Both the position numbers and the translations under genes were made by a program. Under the pieces are notes generated by a model, which made no database searches, had not been told where the DNA came from, and saw nothing but the letters and a program-made list of their open reading frames with translations. A stretch of DNA of 64,000 nucleotides from Panopea generosa. Its lineage: Eukaryota; Mollusca; Bivalvia; Adapedonta; Hiatellidae. The first letter of the stretch is position 1; each line of letters starts with the position of its first letter. Positions 35,378-48,500 of the stretch are shown here, in pieces. The stretch lies in assembly GCA_029582155.1 (NCBI GenBank), contig CM055895.1, positions 48,518,807-48,582,806 on the forward strand, in the 5' to 3' direction.

Positions 35378-36560
35378 CTTCAAAATTAACATAGACTAAA
35401 TTTAAATTTGTGTGTGTGTATATATATATTACAATTGTTTGTGAATAACCAAGACATAAATGAATGTACAGACCAGACTACGACGAGCGCGCCTAGGTAC
35501 AATGCAAACTATAGACACAATATCAAGGCCTCTGCCAAACCAATAAATTTTGTTGTTGTTATTCTAAGGTTTTCAGTCCCTCCGCCAAGTGATCCTGGGG
35601 TCTTGTCCCCGTGTTCACCGTGTCCAAACGTTTCCGGAGGAGGCGGTGGAGGTAACGTTGGATGACGGTGGGGTAACGTTGAATGGCGGTCAGCGGTAAG
35701 AAAACTATATTTTTTAACTATTGTTGATAATATTTGAAAAAACTGAGTCGAGCAAGATGATGTCGTGTCATTTCTGATCACTCGACAGCAACCGAATCTG
35801 TGCAGACTGTAGCCGTTTTCTTGATCATTCGGGAATTACAAGGAATTTTCTGTGTAACCACTGGCACGAGTGTTTTATAAGTTCGAAAACTGTCTTGTTA
35901 CCGAACATAATTTGATATATCATTTTCTTTTATAAGCAACACCCTCCTCAACATTATAGTGTTACCCCATTCGGTATTTTACTTGTGTAAAATTGATTTA
36001 GTGACGGTTTTATGGTGAAAAATCAGCGTGACGATAGAGGAGCTGGTGGAGCTGTTTGAAAGTTGCGTAACGCTGGACGATGGTGGATTTACTAAAAGCC
36101 ACTTTTTGTTGTTTTCGATACAATTACGTGTCTGCTCGATCGCCATTATAATGTAAAACTATTACAATATGTTACGACGATGAAATAGGCTCATATAATG
36201 CAAATCAAATTAAAAATTGCCATACATGCTTATATCACACGAGACACATCGATTGTATCAAAACATCCACACGGAAGGTCCTCAATATGTTATGTATGTA
36301 TTGAGATCGATTTGGGAATATCACAGTGCTACTATAGTAAAAAATAGAAAGAAAATGAAATATTTGTTTTATTTAAACGGCGAATTAAAAGCAACATGCA
36401 TTTTTCCTGAGCGCAGGTCACGAATAGGTGCCATGGTCGTTACTGACTATCCGTCCGGTACCGTAATGTTTAACTTAATGTCATATATATATATTCATAA
36501 AATTGGGGCATAATTTAAGAAAATGTGTCGTAAATGTTCAAAATAGCAAACTAGTATATA

Positions 36561-36721
36561 AAGTCAAACCTGTATAAGTGGTAACCTCTATTAAGCAGCC
36601 ACTTGTCTTAATCAGCCACATTTGCTATTTCCTATTTCTACGCTTTCAAATTAAATTAACCTGTCTTAAAAGGTCACTTTTGCTCCTTCCCATGACTGGC
36701 TGCTTAAGACAGGTTTGACTG
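36561..36721. mobile_element. CAGTCAAACCTG MITE, copy 1 (inside left foldback arm)
   Basis: Inverted ends AGTCAAACCTGT / ACAGGTTTGACTG enclose about 160 bp with 'TAAGCAGCCAC' and 'GCTATTTCC' markers. It is shared by the mirror position in the right arm, so it was present before the arms were formed. Ends starting CAGT next to TA fit the Tc1/mariner superfamily (inference). Confidence 0.75.
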
Positions 36722-38254
36722 TATTATGTTTTTCTTCTTTTCAATATTAGGTATATGACTATTAAAGTTATTTTTTAGTAGTTAATAGGTTAGACGTTAA
36801 GGTCGAACAATAACACCTGACCGTTTTAATTACTTTATTTCACTCTGAACATTTATTTCACTTAAACGTTTTTATGCCCCCGTAAAAATATTTTTTGGGG
36901 TGGCAAATAGTAATCGCAGCGTCCGTCCGTCCGTCCATTCTTCCGTCCGGTATTTCGTTTCCGGCCTGTATCTTTGTCATGCATAAATGGATTTTGTAGA
37001 TACTTGGTACAAATGATCAACATAACATGACGACGTGTCGCGAGTAAGACACATACCCGTACCTCAAAAGTCAAGGTTACAATTTGAGTTTGTTTGAAAA
37101 CATTTTGAGTCTGTGTGAGATTTCATGTCCGGCCTGTAACTTTGTCATGCATAGATGGCTTTTATTCATACTTGCTACAAATGATCAACACAACATGACG
37201 ACGTATCGCAAATAAGACCCACACCCGTAACTCAAAGGTCAAGGTCACAATTTGAGTTTGTTTGACAACACTTCGGGTCTGTGAGATTTTGTGTCCGGCC
37301 TGTAACTTTGTCATGCATTGATGGATTTTAATGATACTTGCTACAATTGATCAACATAACATGACGACGTGTCGCGAGTAAGACCCACACCCGTACCTCA
37401 AAGGTCAATGTCACAATTTGAGTTTGACAACACTTCGAGTCTGTGTGAGATTTCGCGTCCGGCCTGTAACTTTGTCATGCAAAGATGGATTTTTATAAAT
37501 ACTTGTTGTAAATGATCAACATAACATGACGACGTGTTGCACTAAATACCCCAACTCCCACTTCAAAGGTCAAGGTCACAATTTAACTTTGTTTGACAAC
37601 ACTTTCAGTCATTTTGACATTTCTTGTCCGGTCTGTCATCTATGGATAAATTTTAAAAACACTTGGCTCAGTTGATCAACCTAACATAATTAGGTGTCGC
37701 ATGTAAGACCCAGAAACTTTCCTCAAAGATCAAGGTAACACTTTTAATTTGTTTGATACTGTGTGTCTGGTCTGTGACTTTGCCTTTAACTGGGCTCAAT
37801 TTATCAAGATGACATGACGACGTGTCATAAGTAAGACCTAGACCCATACCTCAAAGGTCAAGGTCACACTTTAAGTATGTATGACAACACTTTGAATCTG
37901 TTTGAGATTTCAAGTCCGTCCTTTAACTTTATCATACATGGAAGGATTTCAAAAATGCTTGGCTCAATTTATCAACAACTGATCTGTAACTTTGTCTTAC
38001 ATTTAGGGATTTTAAAATAGCTTGACACAAATGATGAGCATGTCATGATGATGTTTCAGCAGCATTTAATTGTTGAAATACCCAGACCATTACATCAGAT
38101 GTCAAGGTCAAGGTAACACAAAGGTCAAGGTCACGTTTTAATGAAAAAAAATGAAATTGCATGTCTAGTCTGAAACATCAGTCCATTACTCTTTATATTC
38201 ATGGATACATAGCTACCTATTATAACATAATTATATTAATATTTTTCAACGACC

Positions 38255-38287
38255 ATTTGGGGGGGGGGGGGGGGGGTGGGGGGGGCA
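38255..38287. repeat. Interrupted poly-G run in the foldback spacer
   Basis: About 27 bases of nearly pure G with one T lie in the centre of the foldback. It could form a quadruplex and is an error-prone site for sequencing. Confidence 0.85.
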
Positions 38288-40151
38288 TGCAACACTTACC
38301 AGTGAAATTTCTTGTTTCTATATTGTATGTACATGACATGAAAATACCACAGTACATAATTTCACTCGTGGTTTTGGAAAAGGGCAAATTTCTTGTAAAT
38401 GGTTAAAAGAATGAAAATCATAAATGACAAAACGTTTCTAACTGTGTGATAAATAAAAGTCACGAATTGTGTATTTTTAAAGATGTTTTACTCATTGTTT
38501 CAAAACTTGCAAGCCAGCACTAGCTTTATAAAATAAATAACTAGTTTTATTAAACTATTAAGGTCTGTATTGCAATGATAGGAAGTTATTATTTTCATAG
38601 GAGTACAGATTGATTTATGTGTAGACATGGAGAAATATTAATTTCAACATCAAGTTTTCAAGTTTTATTCAGCAACTAGGCCCATAAAGGCACCAATCAT
38701 ATACTGTAATAGATTAATAAACATGAAATTACCTACATGTATATAATACAAACAGTGACAGAAGCACATTGACTAGTTATAAACATTAATATCAAACTCA
38801 AGGAGCTGACTGGTATGTATTGACTAGATATCAAACATTAAACAAATGAAGTTACTTGTAACTAATGTTATATCAGTATTATAATTTTGTAACTGAAAAC
38901 ACAAAGAGTATAATATAAGCAAGGTGAAATTGTTACCTAAGAACTTGCATTATTTTCTTTAGAAAAAATGCTCTTTAACAGAAAGTCTGTATCACTACAT
39001 GCTGTCAAGCTATTTTAAAATCCCTAAATGTAAGACAAAGTTACAGATCAATTGTTGATAAATTGAGCCAAGTGTTTTTGAAATCCATCCATGTATGATA
39101 GTTTAAGGACGGACTTGAAATCTCGAACAGATTCAAAGTGTTATCATACATACTAAAAGTGTGACCTTGACCTTTGATGTATGGGTCTAGGTCTTACTTA
39201 TGACACGTCGTCATGTCATCTTGATACATTGAGCCACGTTAAAGGCAAAGTCACAGATCAGACACACAATATCAAACAAATTGAAAGTGTTACCTTGATC
39301 TTTGAGGAAAGTTTCTGGGTCTTACATGCGACACCTAATTATGACATGTTGATCAACTGAGCCAAGTGTTTTTAAAAGTTTTCCATAGATGACAGACCGG
39401 ACAAGAAATGTCAAAATGACTGAAAGTGTTGTCAAACAAAGTTAAATTGTGACCTTGACCTTTGAAGTAAGAGTTTGGGTATTAAGTGCAACACGTCGTC
39501 ATGTTATGTTGATCATTTACAACAAGTATTTATAAAAATCCATCTATGCATGACAAAGTTACAGGCCGGACACGAAATCTCACACTCACACAGACTCAAA
39601 GTGTTGTCAAACTCAAATTGTGACCTTGACCTTTGAGGTACGGATGTGGGTCTTACTCGCGACACGTCGTCGTGTTATGTTGATCAATTGTAGCAAGTAT
39701 CATTAAAATCCATCTCTGCATGACAAAGTTACAGGCCGGACACAAAATCTCACAGACTCTAAGTGTTGTTAAACAAACTAAATTTGTGACCTTGACCATT
39801 GCGGTACAGGTGTGGGTTTAGATATTAAGTGCAACACGTCGTCATGTTATGTTGATCATTTGTAGCAAGTATCAACAAAATCCATCTTTGCATGACAAAG
39901 ATACAGGCCTGAAACGAAATACCGGACGGAAGGACGGACGGACGGACGCTGCGATTACTATATGCCACCCCAAATTTTTTTTTGTGGGCGCATAAAAAAG
40001 TTTAAGTGAAATTAATGAAAATGTCCAGAGTGAAATAAAGTAATTTAAACGGTCAGTTGTGATTGTTCGACCTTAACGTCTAACTTATTAACTACTAAAA
40101 AATAGCTTTTATAGTTATATACCCAATATTGGATAGAAGAAAAACATAATA

Positions 40152-40313
40152 CAATCAAACCTGTCTTAAACAGCCAGTCATGGGAAGGAGCAAAAGTGAC
40201 CTTTTAAGACAGGTTAATTTACTTTGAAAGCGTAGAAATAGGAAATAGCAAATGTGGCTGATTAAGACAAGTGGCTGCTTTATAGAAGTTACCACTTATA
40301 CAGGTTTGACTTT
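40152..40313. mobile_element. CAGTCAAACCTG MITE, copy 2 (mirror copy in right foldback arm)
   Basis: This is the inverted counterpart of copy 1, with the same internal markers. It differs by scattered substitutions, which gives a handle on how far the arms have diverged. Confidence 0.72.
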
Positions 40314-41317
40314 ATATACTAGTTTGCTATTTTGAACATTTACGACACATTTTCTTGAATTATGTCTCAATTTTGTGAATATATATATATATGACATTAA
40401 GTTATACATTACGGCACCGGAAGGATAGTCAGTAGCGACCATGGCACCTATTCGTGACCTGCCCTAGGGAAAAATGCATGTTGCTTTTAATTCGCAGTTT
40501 AAATAAAACAAATATTTCATTTCCTTTCTATTTTTTACTATAGTAGCACTGTGATATTCCCAAATCGATCTCAATACATACATAACATATTGAGGACCTT
40601 CCGTGTGGATGTTTTGATACAATCGATGTGTCTCGTGTGATATAAGCATGTATGGCAATTTTTAATTTAATTTGCCTTATATGAGCCTATTTAATCGTCG
40701 TAACATATTGTAATAGTTTTACATTATATTGGCAATCGAGCAGACACATATTTGTATCGAAAACAACAAAAAAATGGCTTTTAGTAAATCCACCATCGTC
40801 CAGCGTTACGCAACTTTCAAACAGCTCCACCAGCTGCTCCATCGTTACGCTGATTTTTCACCATAAAACCGTCACTAAATCAATTTTACACTAGTAAAAG
40901 ACAGAATGGGTTAAAAATATAAAGTTAAGGAGGGTGTTGCTTATAAAAGAAAATGATATATCAAATTATGTTCGGAAACAAGACAGTTTTCGCACTTTTA
41001 AAACACTTATGCCAATGTTTGCACAGAAAATTCCTTGTAATTCCCGAATGATCAAGAAAACGGCTACAGTCTACACATATTCGGTTGCTGTCAAGTGATC
41101 AAAATGATACGACATCATCTTGCTCGACTCAGTTTTTTTCCAAAAATTATAAAGAATAGTTAAAAAAGACAGTTTTCCTACCGCTGATCGCGAATCCCAC
41201 CGCCATTCAACGTTACCCCACCGTCATCCAACGTTACCTCCACCGCCTCCTCCGGAAACGTTTGGACACGGTGGTTTATAAACAGAGTAAACGTGTTTAA
41301 CCATGCTGGACGCAGCC

Positions 41318-41452
41318 TTGATCTGACTTTTCTGTCTGGACGTAGCTACTTGTCTTTCTAGACGCAGCTACTGGTCTGTCTGGATGCAGCTACTGGTCTG
41401 TCTGGCCGTAGCTACTTGTCATTTTGGACGCAGCTACTGGTCTTTCTGAATA
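41318..41452. repeat. Short 27-28 bp tandem repeat (about 5 units)
   Basis: Units follow GGACGCAGCTACTGGTCT plus GTCT, varying at several bases. It lies just outside the right end of the foldback and has no recognisable function. Confidence 0.75.
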
Positions 41453-41867
41453 AATGGATCACTTATATATATAAACATTACTTAAAGTCCAGTGTTTTGA
41501 TCCTGTGACCAGTGAATTAATTGTTTATATGTCTCTGTCTGTGACCACATACTAATGAAAAGGAACACATGATATAAACAGAGTCATGTAACTTAGGTAA
41601 TTGTTTAAACTTTTGGTTCCGAATTTTATAAACACAAGTCTTCCTGTAGCAACCATTTTGATATTAAACTGAAAGGCTTTATTGCAATTTTGGGTAGTAA
41701 ACATTTCTGTTTATGTTAACGAAATCAATTGCAAGTGGAATTTGAATGCTTAATTTGCAAAAATATTTTATAATTCGCATGCTGTGTTATTTAGAAGAAA
41801 TGAAATAAAAAACGATTATAGTTAATTTATTTTGATATTTAAGATATCAGAAAAAAATGTAGAGCAT

Positions 41868-41985
41868 CGGGGCCAGGATCGGAGAGTCGAAGGTGCGATC
41901 CTCTGTCACGGCTATGTGTGACCATGGACTATGAGCAAGCCTACTGGTCCTACGTACCAGAAAGACCTCGAGCGTGACTGGTCTA
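41868..41985 (+). repeat. Dispersed repeat remnant with GATCCTCTGTCACGG core
   Basis: GCGATCCTCTGTCACGGC and TATGTGTG match the minus strand at about 5800-5840 with few changes. A box-B-like GTGCGATCC suggests tRNA ancestry, but the head is not convincing. Confidence 0.35.
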
Positions 41986-42489
41986 AGTTTTAACAATCGA
42001 GGTAAGATAAATGAGATTTGAAATAAACACCTTAGGGCGTAAATATCGATTGGAAATTTTCGTCACCCATGGTTAATTTACTTCTTCATCTTTCTACATA
42101 TATTTCTATGATATGCAGTTTTTGTTAAAAACATTGTAAAACTTCCAATAGTTTTCTTTTTCATCCCTTGATAGTTTCAAGGAATCATACGTCCTAGATA
42201 GTTTAAATTCAGAACAAATATGTTTTATATCTAAATCTAATCAAGTTATTAGAGAGAGGTCCTGGATCTGAAATTGACACCATATTCAGCTTTACACAGG
42301 TACCAAAATTATTAAATTCAGTCAAAGGTTCAAAGTGTTATTAAAGAAATACTAAATATCCCACCCGAAATTTAAGACGTGATTATTAATCACAATCAGT
42401 TGGTTTTCCACTCGTTGGCCTTACATTTATTAGTCGCTGGTGAAATGAAGTAGAGAAGCTCTTTTACCCTACTTCATCTCTTGCAACTA

Positions 42490-42533
42490 GATAAGCGCAT
42501 GCGCCACATTTGTAAACACCAAAATGGCTGCCG
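42490..42533 (+). promoter_or_regulatory. NRF1 palindrome and YY1-like site at the start of the BTB gene
   Basis: GCGCATGCGC (42495-42504) is a perfect NRF1-type palindrome. 14 bp further on, CCAAAATGGCTGCC (42519-42532) matches the YY1 consensus and contains the start codon. There is no TATA box. NRF1 plus YY1 around the start site is typical of TATA-less housekeeping promoters with very short 5' UTRs. Confidence 0.65.
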
Positions 42534-45500
42534 AGGAAGTATATCTTGGAACCTGGCGGGTTTGTACACAATATTAAGTGTCCATTTGGTAATATGTGTG
42601 TGTAATATCAGACTTATTAGTTTATTAATAAATTGAATTATAATTTCAGATTGTAGAATGCGTGTCATTGGCTGGAACAGTTGAAACAACCGGCATTGAA
42701 GGGTACGTTATTGACAAAATGACCATTCCCGTTACTCACGCGGCTGTCAAAACCAGCTGTTTTCGACCAAATTGATAATGCAGATCAGTTTTATGTAATA
42801 TATACGTTAGACGTGCATATACCGAGCGTCTCTATCCAGATGACGACCATGTGTCATATTTGTGTTAGTTTTAAACGAAATAACGAATTGAGAATATGAA
42901 TTGAGTCTATTTTAAGAAATGTGTCATTTGACTGGAAAAATGCATAGTTCTAAGCAAACACTGAACTCTGTTTGGATTCGAACATACACCCTCTGAAGTT
43001 GTTTAATGAAACTCTACTATAGTGGCGTAAAGAGTGTTTTCGATCAGTTTTCACCAGTAACCTGTTATCATTACCTGAATTCGCTCACTTCTGAGGATAA
43101 TGGATATCGCGTATGATGGTGTTATTTAAGAATCGCCGCTAAATATTTCAATGCAAAACGGATGTTGACACTAAATACTTGTATATAATGTTTAAATAAC
43201 TATCAAATAATTATTTTCTTCCAAAAAGATAACAAATACATGCCAATTGACTTCACCATTTATGTTAGATCACACTTACCCAATATGCGTCCAACAAATG
43301 ATGGCACCTGATTTCGAGCACATGACAGGATGATGCAATGTGTCAAACTATAATGACATAAGGCTACAAAAGTGCAAATAAATGAAAGCAGATAAAACTG
43401 TGCTAACATTTAACATGAATACATATTTCTCAATGGGTTTATTCCATAACAATATCAATTCACTGAACAGCATAAAATTATTTATTTATCTAATTTTGTT
43501 TTTTTAAAAAATCATAGTAACCAAACAAAAACACTGATTTAAAAAAACATATATCTTCTTTTTAATTTTATACTTAATAAATACATCTTTATATATCCAC
43601 CTCTTCTTATCCACTTCTTATAACAAACCTTTTCAACTATTTACTTATTTTTATTCTACATTTAAATGTGGTCCTGTGCTAATTTCAAACTCATTTTTTA
43701 AAAAAAATCTATAAGAAGGTCACTCGTCAGGAACTTCCATAATTTCTGACATACACAAGCAAAATATTTTTATAACTTTTGATCATGACCTGTTTTGCAT
43801 CTGTTTTCAGCAGATGTGTTTTAAATTGATATTCATAAACAAACTAAACATTTGTCAAGGTTTCGTGTAAACTGAAAAATAGACATATTGAGAAATACAT
43901 TTTTGTCAGGTCTGTATCATAAAATGACTTTCTTACTTGTATTGGAAGCATTATTTTTTATGTTTTTCATTGCAATCAGTGACCACATTGATACAATTTG
44001 TAAATATTGCCAATTGTGCAGGAAGTTGAAATATGCGTGCGCGATATTCATAATTATGGGAAATGATCGATTTCAGGCGATGGTTGAAAACATGTTATGG
44101 CACTATATGTGTATTTCGGATTCCTGCACAATAAGCAGTATTTACGGATAATATGTCCTTTCTTATTGAAATCCAGACTTCAAGGAAATTGCTTTAATCG
44201 TTTTTGAGAAAATACATAAAATGTCAGGTGGTGGGTTAGCTGTTCCGTTCAGTATATGATTCCAAATGTAATATTAAAAGTGTTTACTGGCTAGTATTGA
44301 TAGTGGGTTTACTATAATTGCAGGACTGAGTTCATTTTGGATGAGGGTGGAGACATCTCGTGGAAAGTGTCAGATGAAGCCGAGACCTTGCCGTTCTTCA
44401 ACTGTGAAACATACGAGGTAATAATGATTCGTGGTCTTGCCAAGTTATATGTAACCTAAAATAATGGCAAACTGATTTTGATCATGAATTAGAGTCCTTA
44501 GTGGTTGATTGGTCTAAAGTTCTATTATCAAATGACTGCTTACCTCTCAACACTAATGTCATGGGGGTCGAGTCTCATTTACTCCAAAATCTTTGTGTAA
44601 GAAAGTTTGCCAGTTATTTGTGGAAGGATGGTGGTTCTTCTCAGGTTCATTTTAAAGTCTTCCTTCACAATTAAACTGGATATGTCATATGTAACCTGAA
44701 ATGTGTTGATAATGACGTTAAACCCCATTAAAAAAAATAAAATATTAAAAAAAAAATGATCATGAATTGGGGTTATTTCTACTCAAGTACAATTCCTACT
44801 TTGGTATTACACAATGCAAGCATTTTAGGATTACTTGATGTTCAATCTGATATGCATTGAGCTTGGTCTCCGATACATTTTCTAGCATTAACCCTTTACT
44901 CCATAGATACCAATCACAGAAGGCCTTTGAAAACAGTGCAGAATGAGTTCAAATTACTTGTAATGAGCAATCTGAACACTTCTTGCACTGTTTTCCACTC
45001 TGTCAGTTAATATACACATAATTCACCCAATAATTCAAAAGCCTTCTATATTAGGTGTCTAAAGGCATCTATATGAAGTAAAGGGTTTAGGTCACGAGCT
45101 TAGCAATTATTAACTCCTTTATAATTTAAGTACATGTATATAAATGACAACACTTCTGTCACAATTAAAACAACACTTCTTTATATTAAAGAGGTCCTCT
45201 GTGGCTGAGTGGTCTAAGGCGCTGTCCTTTAATGACCAGTAACTTCTCACTAATGAGATCAGGGGTTTGGGCATTGCTCAGACAGAAAACTTAATGTGAG
45301 ACAGTTGGTCAGTTACTCTCAGTTGGTCTGGATGGCAGTTCTACTTAGATTCTATCCAAGGTGTTCCTTCACCAATAAAACTGGGTATGCATGTGTATAT
45401 TTCTCATGCCCCAGAGTTTAAAATGAAATTAAACCCAATTATTGACAAATATAGACTGAGATTATGTTAGCTGTACATCAATATGAAATATCTTTTTCTT

Positions 45501-48500
45501 TGACTGGGGAAAAACTTTGACAGCGATATGATGGCCCAATCTTAAACAATACTGTGACATTTAAAAAATCTGTGACATTTTGAAAATTCTATGTGACAAT
45601 ATATTTAAACATAAATATGAAATAAACATAAAACTACTCAAAAAGAGTAATTATATCATTATGCCACTTTGAACCAGAATTTGATAATTCAAAAATTGTG
45701 ATGGTTTGGGAAAAAATCCAGGTCCCGTGGATTTGTAGCTAACGCGAAATCACTGCAGTAAGATGTCTGCTTTAATATATATCAAAACTCATTTAAGCAT
45801 CTGGGATGGTATTCACCAACTATTCTTGAGAATATTCTTAGACTTAAGCTTGGAAATCCAAATTTCAACCTTAGATATCTAGTTTACTATAATATATAGA
45901 ATAATTATATGATTTTATCTGACTATATATTAGGTGTCTTGCAAATTTTGGCCTAAAAAAATGGTCTCTAAATGTTTTTTTCAAAATTCATTCTATCCAC
46001 CCCAGTTTTTTACTAATGTGTGTGTGTATAATCAGCCATGAAACAGTACTTGAACACCAAATTTATATTCGTGTATTAGTAAAACAGTGCCCTGGATTTG
46101 CATACATGTAACTATGTCCTGATTTATTTATCCACATGGGTCGATGTTTCAACATGCTTATAATTACTAACAGCTACATTGAATTTAATACATTCTCAGT
46201 CAATGGTTATTTTATTTCCTTTTTTTTGTCATGTTCACTATTGTGGTTAAATTATCAACCCCTGTGTGGTTTCAGGGAGCTATATGAGTGATGGCAAGAA
46301 TAGGACCACTGTGGCTCATGGATGTCGTAAGAAGCGAGAATTTGAATAATAATAAGAATTTGCTAAAACTCTGCAGTTCTGCAGGTATCAAGGTTCTAGG
46401 TTCATTCTGCATACTCATTTGTTGGTGTATCTTTGTTTAAATCTGTATGTTAATTTGTTGTTTTTGTACATGTAGAGTGAACCTAGAATCTTCCTTCCTG
46501 TTGGTGTCGAATAACCTATAATGTGTTGGTACACCATAAAACCCAATTCATTCATTCATTCATTCATTCATTCATTCATTCATTCATTCATTCAATCATT
46601 CATTTATTTTCAGATTGTAACAGATAAGAATTTGGCACCAAAGACCATCAAGTTTATCGGTACATATGCAGGACTGGAGGTTAACTTCAAGGTGTGTGTG
46701 AGATAAAAGTTCCTTTATTTCAACTCTTAGTTAGTTAACTGTCAGTTAACATCATTATTGTTCACATAGAATTTTGATAATCAGTTGCAAAAACTATCTT
46801 TGTGGCCATCTAGTGTTTTTTTTATTCCACATCAAAGCACAGACAGTGATCTGGGTACAGTTTTACAAAATGCCTATTATACTGTTCGGAGGGAAACGTA
46901 TGTCAGCAGTCGTGTAGTAAGTAGAGTCACATTGTTTAATTTTGATTACAATTGGTTTCATATTGTTAAATTTGGTTTGACTTAGAAAGAGTCCAAATGG
47001 CAAGGTGAAGGTCGTCAAGCAGTATGTACATGGTATTCATTTTTAGAATTGGGATTTCATTTCAATTTTACCACTTCGATTAGAATATCACTTGGTCAAA
47101 CTTTGGTGTATTTGAAAGTCCTAAATCATTCATATTTTATTTGTATTGTAATGAAATGCTATGTATTTTAATGCTAAGTCTATTTTTACTGTCAGTGTCG
47201 TCATTTGTGTATTTAAGACATGTATGAACGTGTATTGTATATCTAGAGGAAAGTTTGATAACTAAAGATTCTTTGTAATGTTTGTCTATCAGAGTTTGTC
47301 TCTGATATCTCCCAAGTCAGGTCTGTTAAACCCCAATGAATAAGCAGGGAATTCCACACCATTCCCACCATTCAGTTCTTTAACATTTACCAAACTCTTA
47401 CATCACTCAAATTTTGTTGAAGCAACTGATCAATTAATGTGCTTAAATCTAACTGTTATGTGATGTCCGTTTTACAATCTTCATTTTTTAATGTTAATAT
47501 GCTGATTCGTATGTTACCAGGTTGAAGTGTCTGACGATTTGATGTTACTGACATACGAGAGATGCTGTATGTTGCAGTGTCAGAAGGTACGGCAAATATT
47601 GTTGAAATAATTTATACATGTACAGTCAAACCAGTCTTAAGCTGCCAGTCAAGGGAAGGAGTAAAAGTGGCCTTTTAAGACAGGTTCTTGCTTAATACAG
47701 GTTAATTTGTTCTGAAAGCATCGAAATGGGAAATAGCAAATATGGCTGCTTGAGAAAAGTAGCTGCTTAATAGAGGTGACCGCTTACACAGGTTTGAGTG
47801 TACATGTAGTTACTGCTGATGTATGAGCTGTGGTTGAATTTGTCTCAGTATACTCTATCTATGAATAACTTTACAGTCCCTAATGGTTATTATTTCACTA
47901 CAGGCTGTCAAATTTGCTATAATTTTTCTTTTGTTAAAACTTGAAAAAAAGGTATGTGTCACAATATATATACATGTATATATCTATGACTTTATTGGTT
48001 AAACTGAAAACTTAATATCTGAGAATATTTCAGTGTTGTTATACAGTCTAATATACAGTCACATAGCACAAATTTAATTATGCCCCCGCCATTTTCAATT
48101 TACAATCAGCATATCACTGCTGTCAGTACATACATCCCTTACATATGAAAATGGTTTTCAACTTATATCTTTAGTTTAAATGAACAGATTTAAACCAGAT
48201 TTGGTGTGTTACTTCACATTCAGGTAATACAGGTAAATACAGTGTATTTCGTTCTGGTCTGATGATTTTTGATGGAGTTATGCCCCTTTTTGGACTTATA
48301 TTATTGATAAATACCAAAAATAGTCAAAATTGCGGAAATTTGCGATAACTGCCATCAACAATGTAGTTATAAAGCGGGGGCATCTGTGTCCCATGGACGC
48401 ATTTCTAGTTTCTTATGGAAAAGACTAAAGTTAAGAATGTTAACCGTGGCATAGCTTTGTAAATCTGAACTATTTCTTTGAAGTCTCTTATATACATGTA

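Larger units (their letters stand above)
35616..41273. mobile_element. 5.66-kb foldback element with about 2.3-kb inverted arms
   Basis: The left arm 35616-38027 and right arm 39003-41273 are inverted copies, about 95% identical where I compared them, around a roughly 975-bp spacer. Outer ends are CACCGTGTCCAAACG / CGTTTGGACACGGTG. Near each end a GTAACGTTGGATGACGGTGG / GTAACGTTGAATGGCGGT motif is repeated in tandem. The inner arms carry about seven degenerate 150-170 bp direct repeats with CCGGCCTGTAACTTTGTCAT and a CGTC-repeat run. No transposase frame is present. No clean target duplication was seen (possibly GTT). Large foldback transposons have this shape; a palindromic duplication is the alternative. 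Confidence 0.8.

Noticed and set aside
36217..36513. 98-codon frame with a mirror copy at 40464-40658
   Set aside because: The similarity reflects the inverted arms of the foldback. No domain, start context or splice support was found, and the mirror copy differs and is shorter.
43888..44151. Hydrophobic 87-codon frame in BTB intron 2
   Set aside because: There is no recognisable family and no splice or promoter evidence; AT-rich DNA gives such frames by chance.
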